From an uncultured Geobacteraceae bacterium (lineage in GTDB: Bacteria; Desulfobacterota; Desulfuromonadia; Geobacterales; Pseudopelobacteraceae), in the NCBI GenBank assembly GCA_903862245.1, contig CAIOXL010000196.1, forward strand, positions 1 through 59,527: 59,527 nucleotides of DNA. Reading direction: 5' to 3'. Every line of letters starts with the position of its first letter. Positions within the stretch are counted from its first letter, which is position 1. The translations under genes were made by a program, and so were the position numbers. Of this stretch, positions 1 through 8,809 are shown one piece after another. The notes under the pieces were generated by a model that saw nothing but the letters and a program-made list of their open reading frames with translations, was not told where the DNA came from and did no database searches.

Positions 1-56
1 ACCAGAGTCAAAATCCGAGATAAAAATCCAAATGGTAGCAGAGCAGACGCGGTTTA

Positions 57-124
57 GTTCAACAACAGTTTATGCGGTGGTTCCGCTGACGCTACACACC
101 GCATAAACTCTTAATTCGTTATGT
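57..124 (-). repeat. attC-like palindrome downstream of the hydrolase gene
   Basis: A perfect 13-bp inverted repeat, AGTTTATGCGGTG at 67-79 and CACCGCATAAACT at 97-109, surrounds a 17-base loop. On the minus strand, the hydrolase strand, it is flanked by ACATAAC (118-124), which touches the stop codon, and by GTTGAAC (57-63), which fits the GTTRRRY core of integron attC sites. The other core fits RYYYAAC with one mismatch. The loop bases 83-90 (CCGCTGAC) can also pair with 123-130. There is no U-tract on either side, so an intrinsic terminator is less likely. An attC identity is inference; no integrase or second cassette lies in the window. The rest of 1-123 shows no gene. Confidence 0.4.
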
Positions 125-1119
125 CAGCGGATTTCGAGAACATCCGCCGTCTTTTTGGCGGGTGCTGCCGTCTGCTCCAGGTCTCTGCTTTTCTCCACGT
201 GTTGTTTTTGTTTCGTGGCAAGCCCTGCCGCCTCTTGTCCCTTGAATCCAATCATTTGAAGAAATTCTTCAAATGCCAGTTTCCATGAACCGGCATCACC
301 GGCAAAAATGCCATGCCCGTCTTCCTTATACGGAGGGAGTTTTACAAATCGCCCCTTTCCTCCGGCTTCTATGAATCCGTTAAACCATTGTCGGGGCAGC
401 TCGGCCCCCCAATATCGATCATTCTCGCTGTACAGCCAGAGTGTTGGAACCTTTGAAACAGCCCCGTATTCCCGGCACAAGGCTGTGAGACCGTCCGCAC
501 TACAAGGATTTTCAGGGCGTGTTGCCGGGTTGCCGCCACCGCCACCAGAGAAATTAACCGCACCGATCAAACCTGGTAACGCCCGTGCGGAAAGAGCTAT
601 TGCCGTCATTCCCCCGTATGATGCCCCTACCACAATCCCGCGGGACAGATCAACATAGGGCAGATTCGCAGCCGCTTTTAACACGTATTCAGTCTGGTCG
701 GCTGCGGCGGCATACACAAGCGGATATGACATGCCGTTACAACTGCTGCCACCATATTCCGCGTCAGGACCACCGCTCACACCGTAGCCGACCCGCGTCG
801 GGACAAGCACAACAAAACCTGCGGAGACAAAATACTTTGAGTTGCTGGAATAACGCTGCCGCTTCATTTTTTCCAGCGCTGAAGCAGCGTTTCCTGGTCT
901 GCCGTGATTCAGTACCAGATAGGGGGCCTTTTTCCGCTGATCGTCCCGGAAAACGGTAACTTTGATACGCTGATTGACTTCCTGCCCGTAGATCGTTTTA
1001 ACGCTGACGGGTACTTCTATTACTTCCTCAACAACTGCCGCAAACAATACCGCCGGTACGCAAAGGATCAGGACCGTCAGTAGACCGTTACGTCGCAGTG
1101 TATTGGAGCCGTTCTTCAT
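124..1119 (-). CDS. secreted alpha/beta-hydrolase (dienelactone hydrolase-like)
   Basis: 331 residues. An N-terminal signal-like segment (basic residues, then a hydrophobic run at about 13-28 ending near FAA) suggests export. An alpha/beta-hydrolase fold follows, with the nucleophile elbow GASYGG (Ser167), a likely acid Asp234 in SENDRYW and His269 in EDGHGIF, which together make a complete catalytic triad. A glycine run follows strand six. The C-terminal 30 residues are charged and look disordered. Substrate cannot be told from sequence; related proteins include dienelactone hydrolases and acyl-peptidase-like esterases. It lies 53 bases after gpmI on the same strand, and an attC-like palindrome follows the stop, so it could be a captured cassette rather than part of the housekeeping operon. 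Confidence 0.75.
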   Translation of the reverse strand: MKNGSNTLRRNGLLTVLILCVPAVLFAAVVEEVIEVPVSVKTIYGQEVNQRIKVTVFRDDQRKKAPYLVLNHGRPGNAASALEKMKRQRYSSNSKYFVSAGFVVLVPTRVGYGVSGGPDAEYGGSSCNGMSYPLVYAAAADQTEYVLKAAANLPYVDLSRGIVVGASYGGMTAIALSARALPGLIGAVNFSGGGGGNPATRPENPCSADGLTALCREYGAVSKVPTLWLYSENDRYWGAELPRQWFNGFIEAGGKGRFVKLPPYKEDGHGIFAGDAGSWKLAFEEFLQMIGFKGQEAAGLATKQKQHVEKSRDLEQTAAPAKKTADVLEIR

Positions 1120-1172
1120 TGCCGCCCTCTTATATTTGTCCAGATCATGCTATCTCGCGGCGTCCGCTGCCA

Positions 1173-2693
1173 TCACAGCAGACTCTCCCCGGTCATCTCC
1201 TTCGGCTGCGCAAGCCCGAGCATTTTCAGCATGGTCGGTGCCACGTCGGCCAGCCTGCCCCCCTCACGGAGCGCACTCCCCCGGCGGCTGTCATCCACCA
1301 GCACCAGCCAGACCGGGTTGGTCGTATGGGCGGTGAACGGTTCGCCGTTGTCGTCGCACATCTGTTCGGCATTGCCGTGGTCGGCGGTAATCAGCACCGC
1401 ACCCCCCTTTTTCTGCACGGCAGCAACAATCCGTCCAACGCAGGCATCCACCGCTTCCACAGCCGCAATAGCCGCAGCCTCGATACCGGTGTGGCCGACC
1501 ATGTCACAGTTGGCATAGTTGAGAACAACAACATCGTACAGATCCTGATCAAGAAGATTCAGCAGCTTGTCCGTCACCTGGACCGCGCTCATCTCCGGCT
1601 TCTGGTCGTAGGTGGCAACCTCTTTCGGAGAAGGGATCAAGGCACGGTCTTCCCCCGCAAAAGGGGTTTCCACGCCGCCGTTGAAGAAAAAAGTCACATG
1701 GGCGTATTTCTCGGTTTCGGCGATGCGCAGCTGTTTCAGCCCGGCAGCGGCGAGTACGCCGCCGAGAATGTTAGTGAGTTCTGTCGAGCCAAACGCAATC
1801 GGCAGACCAAAGGTTGCATCGTATTCGGTCAGGCAGACATAACCTGCCAGCTGTGGCCGTTTCCGGCGTTCAAAACCGTCAAAGTCATCCAGTGCCAGGG
1901 CACGGGTGATTTCACGGGCACGGTCGGAGCGGAAGTTGAAGAGAATGAAGCCGTCGCCGTTATCCAGCGTGGCATTTTTGGCAACGACAGCCGGCAGCAC
2001 AAATTCGTCATGCACAGCGGCGGCATAACTCTGTTCAATCGCCTCTTTCGCCGAAGTGCAGGGTAGGCCCTCGCCGCTGACCATGGCGTTGTACGCTTTC
2101 TCCACCCTGTCCCAACGATTGTCACGGTCCATGGCGTAGTAGCGCCCCATCACCGTCGCAATTTTACCGACGCCGATACGCGCAATCTCCCCTTCCAGCT
2201 GGGCAAGGTACTCAATGCCGCTCTGCGGCGGTGTGTCACGGCCATCCAGCAGGCAGTGGACGAAAACATCGCGTACCCCTTCCCGCTTCGCCAGTTCCAG
2301 CAGAGCATACAGGTGGGTGTTATGGGAGTGTACCCCCCCATCGGAGAGCAGGCCGGAGAGATGCAATCTCCCGCCGGCAGCCTTGACCCTGGCAAGGCAG
2401 TCGAGCAGGACCGGATTGGTAAAGAAGTCACCATCCAGTATGGATTTGGTGACGCGGGTCAGTTCCTGGTAGACAACCCGGCCGGCCCCCAGATTAAGGT
2501 GACCGACTTCCGAGTTGCCCATCTGCCCCTCCGGCAGTCCGACCGCCATGCCGGAAGTGCGGATCGCGGTATGAGGATATTCGTGCAGTAATCTGGTCAG
2601 GTTGGGGGTCTTCGCCAGGGCAACGGCGTTGTGGGCTGGGTTGGGGTTGATCCCCCAGCCGTCAAGAATCATCAGGAGAAGTGGTTTTTTCAT
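1173..2693 (-). CDS. gpmI: 2,3-bisphosphoglycerate-independent phosphoglycerate mutase
   Basis: 506 residues, the usual size for the two-metal (Mn) cofactor-independent enzyme that interconverts 3- and 2-phosphoglycerate in glycolysis and gluconeogenesis. The N-terminus [10 protein letters not shown] carries the first metal-binding Asp11. The phosphoserine loop [17 protein letters not shown] places the catalytic Ser at 61. The [13 protein letters not shown] motif and the C-terminal [10 protein letters not shown] metal site are intact. It is the last housekeeping gene of the long minus-strand run, 17 bases after rlmH. The product is cytosolic. Identification is firm. Confidence 0.97.
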   Translation of the reverse strand: MKKPLLLMILDGWGINPNPAHNAVALAKTPNLTRLLHEYPHTAIRTSGMAVGLPEGQMGNSEVGHLNLGAGRVVYQELTRVTKSILDGDFFTNPVLLDCLARVKAAGGRLHLSGLLSDGGVHSHNTHLYALLELAKREGVRDVFVHCLLDGRDTPPQSGIEYLAQLEGEIARIGVGKIATVMGRYYAMDRDNRWDRVEKAYNAMVSGEGLPCTSAKEAIEQSYAAAVHDEFVLPAVVAKNATLDNGDGFILFNFRSDRAREITRALALDDFDGFERRKRPQLAGYVCLTEYDATFGLPIAFGSTELTNILGGVLAAAGLKQLRIAETEKYAHVTFFFNGGVETPFAGEDRALIPSPKEVATYDQKPEMSAVQVTDKLLNLLDQDLYDVVVLNYANCDMVGHTGIEAAAIAAVEAVDACVGRIVAAVQKKGGAVLITADHGNAEQMCDDNGEPFTAHTTNPVWLVLVDDSRRGSALREGGRLADVAPTMLKMLGLAQPKEMTGESLL

Positions 2694-2710
2694 CGGTACG
2701 TCCTTTCGGA

Positions 2711-3169
2711 TCAGTGATGATACGGTTCGCCATTCAGAATGGTAAAAGCACGGTAAATCTGTTCCAAGAGAAAGACCCGCACCATCTGGTGGGTAAAGGT
2801 CATTTTCGAGAGCGCCAGCAGCCTGCCGCGCCGGCGGAACTCTTCGGAGAAGCCGTACGCGCCGCCAATGGCAAAAACCACATCGGCCACGCCGCTGTCC
2901 CGCTGCCGCCCCACAAGGGCCGACAGTCCGGGGGAGTCAAGCTGCTCGCCCCGTTCATCCAGCAGGATCAGAGTCGCACCGGGCGGTATCTGCTTCTCCA
3001 GGCGCTCACACTCCCGACGGCGCATTTCCTCCGCCGCAGCCCCCTTCTCGTCACGGATATCGATCAGTTCCAGGGGAGTATAGCGCCGGATGCGCCCGGC
3101 ATATTCATCGACCGCATCCTTTATCCACGGGTCACGGCTTTTGCCGACCCACAGAACCCTGATTTTCAA
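2711..3169 (-). CDS. rlmH: 23S rRNA (pseudouridine1915-N3)-methyltransferase RlmH
   Basis: 152 residues against about 155 in E. coli. This is a SPOUT-class methyltransferase that modifies pseudouridine 1915 in helix 69 of 23S rRNA on assembled ribosomes. The diagnostic knot region is complete: [13 protein letters not shown], then [24 protein letters not shown], then the invariant tail GEPYHH. The start codon overlaps the rsfS stop by four bases, so the two are translationally coupled. The pairing of rsfS with rlmH after nadD is very widely conserved and supports both assignments. Confidence 0.97.
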   Translation of the reverse strand: MKIRVLWVGKSRDPWIKDAVDEYAGRIRRYTPLELIDIRDEKGAAAEEMRRRECERLEKQIPPGATLILLDERGEQLDSPGLSALVGRQRDSGVADVVFAIGGAYGFSEEFRRRGRLLALSKMTFTHQMVRVFLLEQIYRAFTILNGEPYHH

Positions 3170-3579
3170 AAATCGGATCCCTTGCGCGCCGCTTCAATGT
3201 CTGCAGGGAGCGCCACTCGGGGAGCCATACCCCACAGGCCGTCCAGATCGTAGTACCGGCGGATCTGGTCATGGAAAATATGCACCAGCACATCACCATA
3301 ATCCATGACGATCCATTTGCCGTCAGTCGCCCCCTCGATATCGTTGACCTTGCCGAATTTTTTCAGCCCGGTGCGGATATTGTCGGCAATGGCCTGGTTC
3401 TGTTTGTCGGAAGAGCCGGAGATGATTACCATGTAGTCGGCGATCGACGAGACCCGCGAAATGTCGCGGACACAGATATCATAGGCTTTTTTGTCATAGG
3501 CCAGTTCGGCGCATGTAAGTGCGCGCTCTACGGCGGTCAGGGTGAGCTTTTCTACGGGTACTGTTTTTTTTACGGGCAT
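3166..3579 (-). CDS. rsfS: ribosome silencing factor RsfS
   Basis: 137 residues of the RsfS/Iojap family, which binds ribosomal protein L14 and blocks subunit joining in starved cells. The family core is visible from about residue 30: AYDICVRDISRVSSIADYMVIISGSSDKQNQAIA, followed by the EGATDGKWIVMDYGDVLVHIF segment typical of Iojap domains. The first 15 residues are a short basic extension. The start overlaps the nadD stop by one base (TAATG), and the stop overlaps rlmH by four. It is a cytosolic protein. Confidence 0.95.
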   Translation of the reverse strand: MPVKKTVPVEKLTLTAVERALTCAELAYDKKAYDICVRDISRVSSIADYMVIISGSSDKQNQAIADNIRTGLKKFGKVNDIEGATDGKWIVMDYGDVLVHIFHDQIRRYYDLDGLWGMAPRVALPADIEAARKGSDF

Positions 3580-4220
3580 TAGGTATAGATCCTTTGCTGC
3601 GAGATATATGCTGCTACGTCAGGCGGTACAAACCGGCCGATGTCGGCGCCGGCGGCGGCAAGCCGGCGGATTTCCGTTGAAGAAAGATCCAGCGGCGAAC
3701 CGGTGATGAAACATATGGCATGCCCGGACTCATGAATCAGGCGACCGGTTGCGCGGTCATGGGTGAACGCCTCCCGAACCGCTTCCGGCAGAGCGCCCAT
3801 TGGGTCGATAACGGAGATGCCGGGACGCTCAACGACGATCAGGTTGCAGCTGCGGAAAATTTCGTCATAGCGGTGCCAGGTACCGATCTCCAGAAAGGAG
3901 TCACCGCCGATGATGAAAAACAGTTCGTCCCCCGGGCATTGTTCACGAAGTACTCGGATTGTATCAACGGAATACGATTTGCCCATCCGCTCCGCTTCGA
4001 CCGTTGACAGTTCGAAACCGTCACGGTCGGTGATCGCCAGAGTGACCATGTGTGAGCGGCATTCAAACGATACGTTCCCCGCCAGCGGTTTGTGCGGCGG
4101 ATCAGCCGCCGGAATAAAGAGAACCTTGTCGAGCCTGCAGGCGTCCTGCGCCTCCCGGGCAATACGCAGATGTGCGTTGTGTACCGGGTTGAAGCTCCCC
4201 CCCAGCAGGCCGATTCTCAT
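3579..4220 (-). CDS. nadD: nicotinate-nucleotide adenylyltransferase NadD
   Basis: 213 residues. NadD joins ATP to nicotinate mononucleotide to form deamido-NAD, the penultimate step of NAD synthesis. The nucleotidyltransferase P-loop-like motif GLLGGSFNPVHNAHL is at residues 4-18, giving the (H/T)xxH catalytic signature. The C-terminal SSTEIRRLAAAG matches the family ISSTxIR motif. The start codon directly follows the gspN stop with no gap, so expression is tied to the secretion block upstream. The order nadD-rsfS-rlmH is the common bacterial arrangement. Confidence 0.96.
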   Translation of the reverse strand: MRIGLLGGSFNPVHNAHLRIAREAQDACRLDKVLFIPAADPPHKPLAGNVSFECRSHMVTLAITDRDGFELSTVEAERMGKSYSVDTIRVLREQCPGDELFFIIGGDSFLEIGTWHRYDEIFRSCNLIVVERPGISVIDPMGALPEAVREAFTHDRATGRLIHESGHAICFITGSPLDLSSTEIRRLAAAGADIGRFVPPDVAAYISQQRIYT

Positions 4221-5060
4221 CTACAGGATCTCCGGCTTGAGCAGTGTACCCCTGACCGGTATGGAATAGACCCCCGGAGAGGTCATAAATTTGGTCAGCA
4301 GCATGAACACCAGTTTCTGTTTTTCCAAAAAATCCGCATTGGGCATAATCTCCAGTTTCATGTTGAGAGGAGCCACGGCAGCATCGTCACCGGTCGGCAG
4401 GTCCCCCGAAATCCGCATGTACACCCCGTCCCCCTCAAGGGTAAAACTCTCCAGACGGGCTTTCCCGTCGCTGATCCTGACAATACCCTGTGTTTTCAGA
4501 TTGGCGGCGTCCGGAAGGGGGAAGGCCCCCAGCTTGACACCGATAAGATCAAGCTGTTTTACCTCAACCTTGAGGTCGCCGTTCAAGCCCTTCGCAGTAC
4601 GCTTTAGTACCCCCCGGCTCCAGAGGTTTCCGGCAACCCTGGCCCCCAGAACGCTTTTGAAAAAGGGAATGTCGGCAAGGGAGAGGTCATGTGCGTCAAG
4701 ATCCAGGGCTTCCGAGCCATTCAGGGCATATCTGACATCCAGGTGCCCTTTTCCGATCGTCGCCGCTCCGGAAAAAACAGCCCGCCCGGTAAAAAGCGGC
4801 AGCAGCAGCGGCCTGACCTGCAGCCGCTCACAGCGGAGCAGTGCCCCTTGCTCCGATGAAAGCAGCATATCGTCCCATGCCAAGCCGGGGAGGAGTGTTT
4901 TGTGAACCGCCGGGGAGAGGGTCAGCCCCTGTTGCGAGAGGGTCCGGGTAATAACGGCATCGATCCTCGCGGTCGGGAACAGCAGATAGCAGAACAGCAG
5001 GAACAGGACCAGAGCGGCCGCCAGGAATCCCGCCCGTTTTGCCAGTAGACGACCCTTCAT
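4221..5060 (-). CDS. gspN: type II secretion system protein GspN
   Basis: 279 residues with one N-terminal membrane anchor (about 10-30, AGFLAAALVLFLLFCYLLF) and a periplasmic beta-rich domain. It resembles the GspN form found in Leptospira and Geobacter-type bacteria rather than the enterobacterial form. It overlaps gspM by four bases and abuts nadD, and is the last gene of the secretion block. Internal signals include alternating hydrophobic strands such as LDVRYALNGSEALDLDAHDLSL, typical of this family. The assignment rests on position and general features more than on sharp motifs. Confidence 0.75.
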   Translation of the reverse strand: MKGRLLAKRAGFLAAALVLFLLFCYLLFPTARIDAVITRTLSQQGLTLSPAVHKTLLPGLAWDDMLLSSEQGALLRCERLQVRPLLLPLFTGRAVFSGAATIGKGHLDVRYALNGSEALDLDAHDLSLADIPFFKSVLGARVAGNLWSRGVLKRTAKGLNGDLKVEVKQLDLIGVKLGAFPLPDAANLKTQGIVRISDGKARLESFTLEGDGVYMRISGDLPTGDDAAVAPLNMKLEIMPNADFLEKQKLVFMLLTKFMTSPGVYSIPVRGTLLKPEIL

Positions 5061-5608
5061 CGTTTCCCCTGGCCGGGGGCCGGCCTGATCAGCGCCAGGA
5101 TCAGGGTCAGGTCGCAGCGGGACGGATCGTCATAGCGCACCTTCAGGTTACTTTTTTTGATTACCAGCGGGCGACTCCCCTTTTCGAGTTTGTAGAGCAG
5201 GTTGATCGCTTCATTGAGCGTTACCCCCTCGATGCGGACATCGGCGGTATCCTCCATAAAACCGCTCCGCTCTTCACCTTTAAGCGGCACGATTTTAACC
5301 GACTTCCCCTTGATGCCGGAATCTTCAATAATCTTTGCCAGTGAATCGTCCGGGGTGAGCGAAGCGACACGCCCGCTCAACTGACTTGACGACTGACGGG
5401 CTGTCTGATACGCAACCTTGAGCGGCATCAGTTCCTTCAGCATCGTTTCACGTGCAGCCCGTTTTTTCTCGGAAGCCTGTACCTTGGTGTTGAGTGCGGA
5501 CCAGCCAATCGCAGCGGTCAGCAGTAAAATCAGGGCATAGCCGCTCCACAGCCGGGTGCGGGGGTCAAGATCCTGCCATTGCTCACGGAGAATTGCTACG
5601 AATCTCAT
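5057..5608 (-). CDS. gspM: type II secretion system protein GspM
   Basis: 183 residues. A single transmembrane helix near residues 22-43 (LWSGYALILLLTAAIGWSAL) follows a short cytoplasmic tail. After it comes a coiled-coil stretch (about 45-90) and a small periplasmic ferredoxin-like domain ending near 170. This is the GspM layout; GspM is an inner-membrane assembly-platform protein that pairs with GspL. It overlaps gspL and gspN by four bases each. The primary sequence is divergent, as usual for GspM, so gene order carries much of the weight. Confidence 0.8.
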   Translation of the reverse strand: MRFVAILREQWQDLDPRTRLWSGYALILLLTAAIGWSALNTKVQASEKKRAARETMLKELMPLKVAYQTARQSSSQLSGRVASLTPDDSLAKIIEDSGIKGKSVKIVPLKGEERSGFMEDTADVRIEGVTLNEAINLLYKLEKGSRPLVIKKSNLKVRYDDPSRCDLTLILALIRPAPGQGKR

Positions 5609-6918
5609 TTCGATCCCTCCTTGAGCGTTCCGGTCAAACTGAAACCGACCATGCCATCCGGGCGGCTCTTGACCTCCCCCAGTTCAGAAGATGAGAGCAG
5701 CGGGGCAATGGCGGCCTTGAATTCATTGACCGCCTGGGCGGAACGGGCGTCACCCTTGATCCGCAGATTACGCCCTTCCAGCTCGGCTTCATACAGACCG
5801 TTGATGCTGTTCCCCTTCGCTTCCACCACTTTTTTCAGAATATCAAGATGGTTGCTTGAGCTTTCAACGCCAGACAGCTTTTTTATCTCCGCCTTTATTT
5901 CAGCGACTTCATCAACCGCCTTGGTACGGGTCGGGAATACCTCGCGATAGATTGTGGTTATGGACTTGTTCAGAGAGGCGATGCCGGCAACGGAAGCACG
6001 GTACTGAAGCCCTTTACTCACGAACAACAGTACAATGACGGCTGTTGCCAGTATTCCGGTCAGCAGCAGTTTCCTGCGCAGCTTCGCATCCCCGGCGGTC
6101 CAGGCCAGTTCCCCCTTCCGGAAATCGGGAAGCGTCCCGGCAAACCCGGCCCGCGCCACGGCATACAACCCCGCCAGCTGCCGGAAGGTCTCGTCATTAA
6201 TGAACAGGCGGCCAAGCTCCGGCGGCACTTCAGGAGTTTCCACCGGCAACGGAAGTGTTGCCTCTTCCGCACGCTCCGCCCCTCCTGCCCCGATCAGGCA
6301 GAGCAGCGGGGGGAGAGCCCCGCCGGAAAGCTCTACTGCCGACAGTGTTGCTGCGATGGCTGGAGCGGTCCCACCGCCAGCAAACGCCCGGAAATAGGTC
6401 AGCCTCCCTCCCTTCAAAAAGGAGAGAGCCGTCCCGTCATAGATTGCGCAATCCCGTGGCACTCCCGGCAGTTCTGCCAATGCGAACGGAAGCGCACTGA
6501 TTATGTGGGGTTCGATTCCCCCTTCCCGAAACGGCTCGATTGCCGCGCTGATATCGCTCTTGCGGGCCCACAGCGCCAGAAAGTTCCCTTCGCCGGCAGG
6601 CAGCACTTCGAGCACCAGATCTTCCACCGACAGAACGATGTCCCCCTGCAACTGTGCCGGCAACACTTCACGCACCTTGCGGAGGTCGCTGAACGGAAGA
6701 GTCACGGAACGCTGGGCAAACAGCTCCGGCGGCAGACAAAGCACCACACGCGGGGAGCCGGTCATTTTCTCGGCAACATGACGAACGGCATCCGTCAGTG
6801 TGCGCTCTTCATCCAGTTCGATGGAGGCGGCCCCGATCAGCTCCGTAGCACGCCGGGACATACTGAAATGGGCGACCGTCAATCGTTTTTCTTCAGCCTG
6901 TAGAATCAGATAATCCAT
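5605..6918 (-). CDS. gspL: type II secretion system protein GspL
   Basis: About 437 residues from ATG at 6918. A longer in-frame reading to 6999 exists, but it would run back into gspK, and the 6918 start has GAGG upstream on the minus strand. The cytoplasmic part (1-280) is a PilM/actin-like domain that docks the GspE ATPase; visible elements include CLPPELFAQRSVTLPFSDLRKVREVLPAQLQ. A membrane helix near 298-316 (LLLTGILATAVIVLLFVSKGL) leads to a periplasmic ferredoxin-like domain. GspE itself is not in the window. It lies 40 bases after gspK. Confidence 0.87.
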   Translation of the reverse strand: MDYLILQAEEKRLTVAHFSMSRRATELIGAASIELDEERTLTDAVRHVAEKMTGSPRVVLCLPPELFAQRSVTLPFSDLRKVREVLPAQLQGDIVLSVEDLVLEVLPAGEGNFLALWARKSDISAAIEPFREGGIEPHIISALPFALAELPGVPRDCAIYDGTALSFLKGGRLTYFRAFAGGGTAPAIAATLSAVELSGGALPPLLCLIGAGGAERAEEATLPLPVETPEVPPELGRLFINDETFRQLAGLYAVARAGFAGTLPDFRKGELAWTAGDAKLRRKLLLTGILATAVIVLLFVSKGLQYRASVAGIASLNKSITTIYREVFPTRTKAVDEVAEIKAEIKKLSGVESSSNHLDILKKVVEAKGNSINGLYEAELEGRNLRIKGDARSAQAVNEFKAAIAPLLSSSELGEVKSRPDGMVGFSLTGTLKEGSK

Positions 6919-6958
6919 GGTACGTCGCACCCTCGCCTGCTGATATATACGAAATCGT

Positions 6959-7903
6959 TCAATATTCCTGCCATGATAAGAAGATGTTACCTGACACAAC
7001 CGCCTCTATTTTCCGCACAGATTCTTTGACCGTCGCAACAGCGGTTATTTTGTAGAGGGTGAAGGTTTTAGGGGCCGTAAGCCTACCGGTCCATGCTCCC
7101 TTCAATAAATTATTTAATTCCGGAACTTTTGAAAACTCACCCACATCTTTAAAGGGTCTTTTTTGCAGTATTTGATCGGCGACAGACTCGGTGATGCTTG
7201 GGTCCAACGCCATTAACACAGCTTTTGGTGCCGCATTCACATTAATTGTGGCTGTCTGTGATTGCTCTCTCGGGTAGATTGTTAGGCAATCCTTCAATTT
7301 TTCGTTTTTACCCACAAGCCCGTCAAGCAGGGCGGGCGTAAATCCTTTAACAAGTGTCAGCTCAGTCAGCGTCATCAGCTTCCCGTTATGCGCCTTATAT
7401 GGCGGCTTCAGAGCACGGTAATAGGGCGTTTCCGCACCTCCGGTATTTGCCCCCTCATCCGTGTCGAGCCAATCGGCGACTGATGCCACCACAGTACTCC
7501 ATGTGTCCCCCCGTTGTGCAGGAGTTACCGGAAGTCGCAGCAGCGCACTGGAGACAGGTGCGTTATATTGGTTTTGCCCGTTTACCAGTCCGTTGATATT
7601 GATTTTTCCACTTTCGTCGCTGATCGCTATCTCCAGAGAGCCGACCTCATCACTGAGCGGTTTTGCCAAAATAGCCGAAAGAAGTGCCGGATCAATGGAT
7701 TTTTGCGCGAGGGCCGCCTTTACCGCCATCACACCGGATTCAGCCAGAATTGAAGCCTGCTGCCCGTCACGGAAACCGCGGCTTATCGACGTATCAACAT
7801 ACACCTGGTGGATCATCTCGACGACGACTGCCACCATCAGCGCGGTAACAACCAGTGTCAGTATAAGCGCAAAACCGGATTCATTCGTGCGGCGCCGCAT
7901 CAT
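6959..7903 (-). CDS. gspK: type II secretion minor pseudopilin GspK
   Basis: About 314 residues from ATG at 7903, chosen because it overlaps the gspJ stop as ATGA and gives a short prepilin leader, MMRRRTNESG, cut before FALILTLVV. Position 5 of the mature protein is Leu rather than Glu, the known peculiarity of GspK, which sits at the tip of the pseudopilus. The large globular part contains an alpha-helical GspK insertion and a C-terminal region with the helix-hairpin-like TINVNAAPKAVLMALDP. An in-frame extension to 8056 runs entirely inside gspJ and is rejected. Confidence 0.9.
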   Translation of the reverse strand: MMRRRTNESGFALILTLVVTALMVAVVVEMIHQVYVDTSISRGFRDGQQASILAESGVMAVKAALAQKSIDPALLSAILAKPLSDEVGSLEIAISDESGKININGLVNGQNQYNAPVSSALLRLPVTPAQRGDTWSTVVASVADWLDTDEGANTGGAETPYYRALKPPYKAHNGKLMTLTELTLVKGFTPALLDGLVGKNEKLKDCLTIYPREQSQTATINVNAAPKAVLMALDPSITESVADQILQKRPFKDVGEFSKVPELNNLLKGAWTGRLTAPKTFTLYKITAVATVKESVRKIEAVVSGNIFLSWQEY

Positions 7904-8523
7904 TGTTGAATAACTCGAGGCTCCGAGAGCACCGAAAACTTTACCGGCGTCCCCTGGTCCATTATTTCTATTGTCACTCTCACATACTTCGGCAGCTTGT
8001 TCCCATACATGCTGTCGTCCCAGACTTTTACCCATTGAGATTTGTCGCGGGAACACTCCACCAGAAATGATTTTATTTCCTCCATCTGAGTGTAGGTAAC
8101 GGCGCTGCTCTCAATAAAGAGATCCCGCACCTGGCGCTTTAACATGAGTTTTTTGTCTTTTTCTTCTATTCGATAGGTGACGATAATGATGCCGGTATTT
8201 TTTTCCCGTATCTGCGGGGATGCCAGGGTAGACAGCGTCAATACAGACGAGTGAGCCCCGAAAATGTCCCGGTCCTCCACAATAAAACAGAGGCCCGCTT
8301 TTTTATCTGTCCCATTCAGCTGTGCTGATGCAACTTCCCGGCGGATTTGGTCCAGGGTCACGCCGAGTTCACGCCGTGACTCCATGCCCATGGCAGCTCT
8401 TTCCCGAGCCCGTATCACCCCGAAATAACTGCCGTACAGCGCTGCCGTGAGGATGCCGAGCAGCACCACCGCGATCAGGACTTCCAGAAGTGTGAATCCG
8501 TCATTTTTGGTGATAACGGACAA
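7900..8523 (-). CDS. gspJ: type II secretion minor pseudopilin GspJ
   Basis: About 207 residues if translation starts at TTG (8523), which has a strong GGGAGGTGG Shine-Dalgarno six bases upstream. A GTG at 8544 in the same frame lacks such a site. The leader LSVITKNDG precedes the prepilin peptidase site and FTLLEVLIAVVLLGILTAALYGS, with Glu5 present. The rest is a single pseudopilin head domain. GspJ forms the tip complex with GspI and GspK. The start lies inside the gspI end (23-base overlap), and the stop overlaps gspK. The start-codon choice is inference. Confidence 0.87.
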   Translation of the reverse strand: MSVITKNDGFTLLEVLIAVVLLGILTAALYGSYFGVIRARERAAMGMESRRELGVTLDQIRREVASAQLNGTDKKAGLCFIVEDRDIFGAHSSVLTLSTLASPQIREKNTGIIIVTYRIEEKDKKLMLKRQVRDLFIESSAVTYTQMEEIKSFLVECSRDKSQWVKVWDDSMYGNKLPKYVRVTIEIMDQGTPVKFSVLSEPRVIQQ

Positions 8524-8809
8524 GAGCCACCTCCCTGCCGCCACCGGTACGCTTCACCTTATACACTTTCTTTTGCAGGAAGGGGTAATCGGTCGGTAAC
8601 ACCTCAGTTGCACAGATCAGCTCGGAATGGGATTTAGGGAATCCTTCTTCATCAAGCATGTAGTTTCGGGCCAGCAGCGTCAGTGCGGTACTGTCCCGCT
8701 CATGGGCAACAATCCCGAGATGATAATTCACCGCCCCTAACACCGTCAGAATGACGCTTGCCATGATGGCCAGGGACACCATTACTTCCAGGAGTGTAAA
8801 ACCTCTCAT
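8501..8809 (-). CDS. gspI: type II secretion minor pseudopilin GspI
   Basis: 102 residues, small as expected for GspI. A three-residue leader (MRG) precedes the type IV prepilin cleavage site and FTLLEVMVSLAIMASVILTV, with Glu5 intact. The head domain has the ALTLLARNYMLDE segment usual in GspI. It is cleaved by a PilD peptidase not present here. The start overlaps the gspH stop by four bases. Confidence 0.87.
   Translation of the reverse strand: MRGFTLLEVMVSLAIMASVILTVLGAVNYHLGIVAHERDSTALTLLARNYMLDEEGFPKSHSELICATEVLPTDYPFLQKKVYKVKRTGGGREVALVRYHQK

Noticed and set aside
24-60. tRNA-like GGTAGCAGAGC sequence near the left edge
   Set aside because: No acceptor stem, anticodon arm or T-arm can be built around it.
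1098-2066. 322-codon plus-strand frame across the hydrolase start and gpmI
   Set aside because: gpmI on the minus strand is unmistakable, and the plus frame has no domain.
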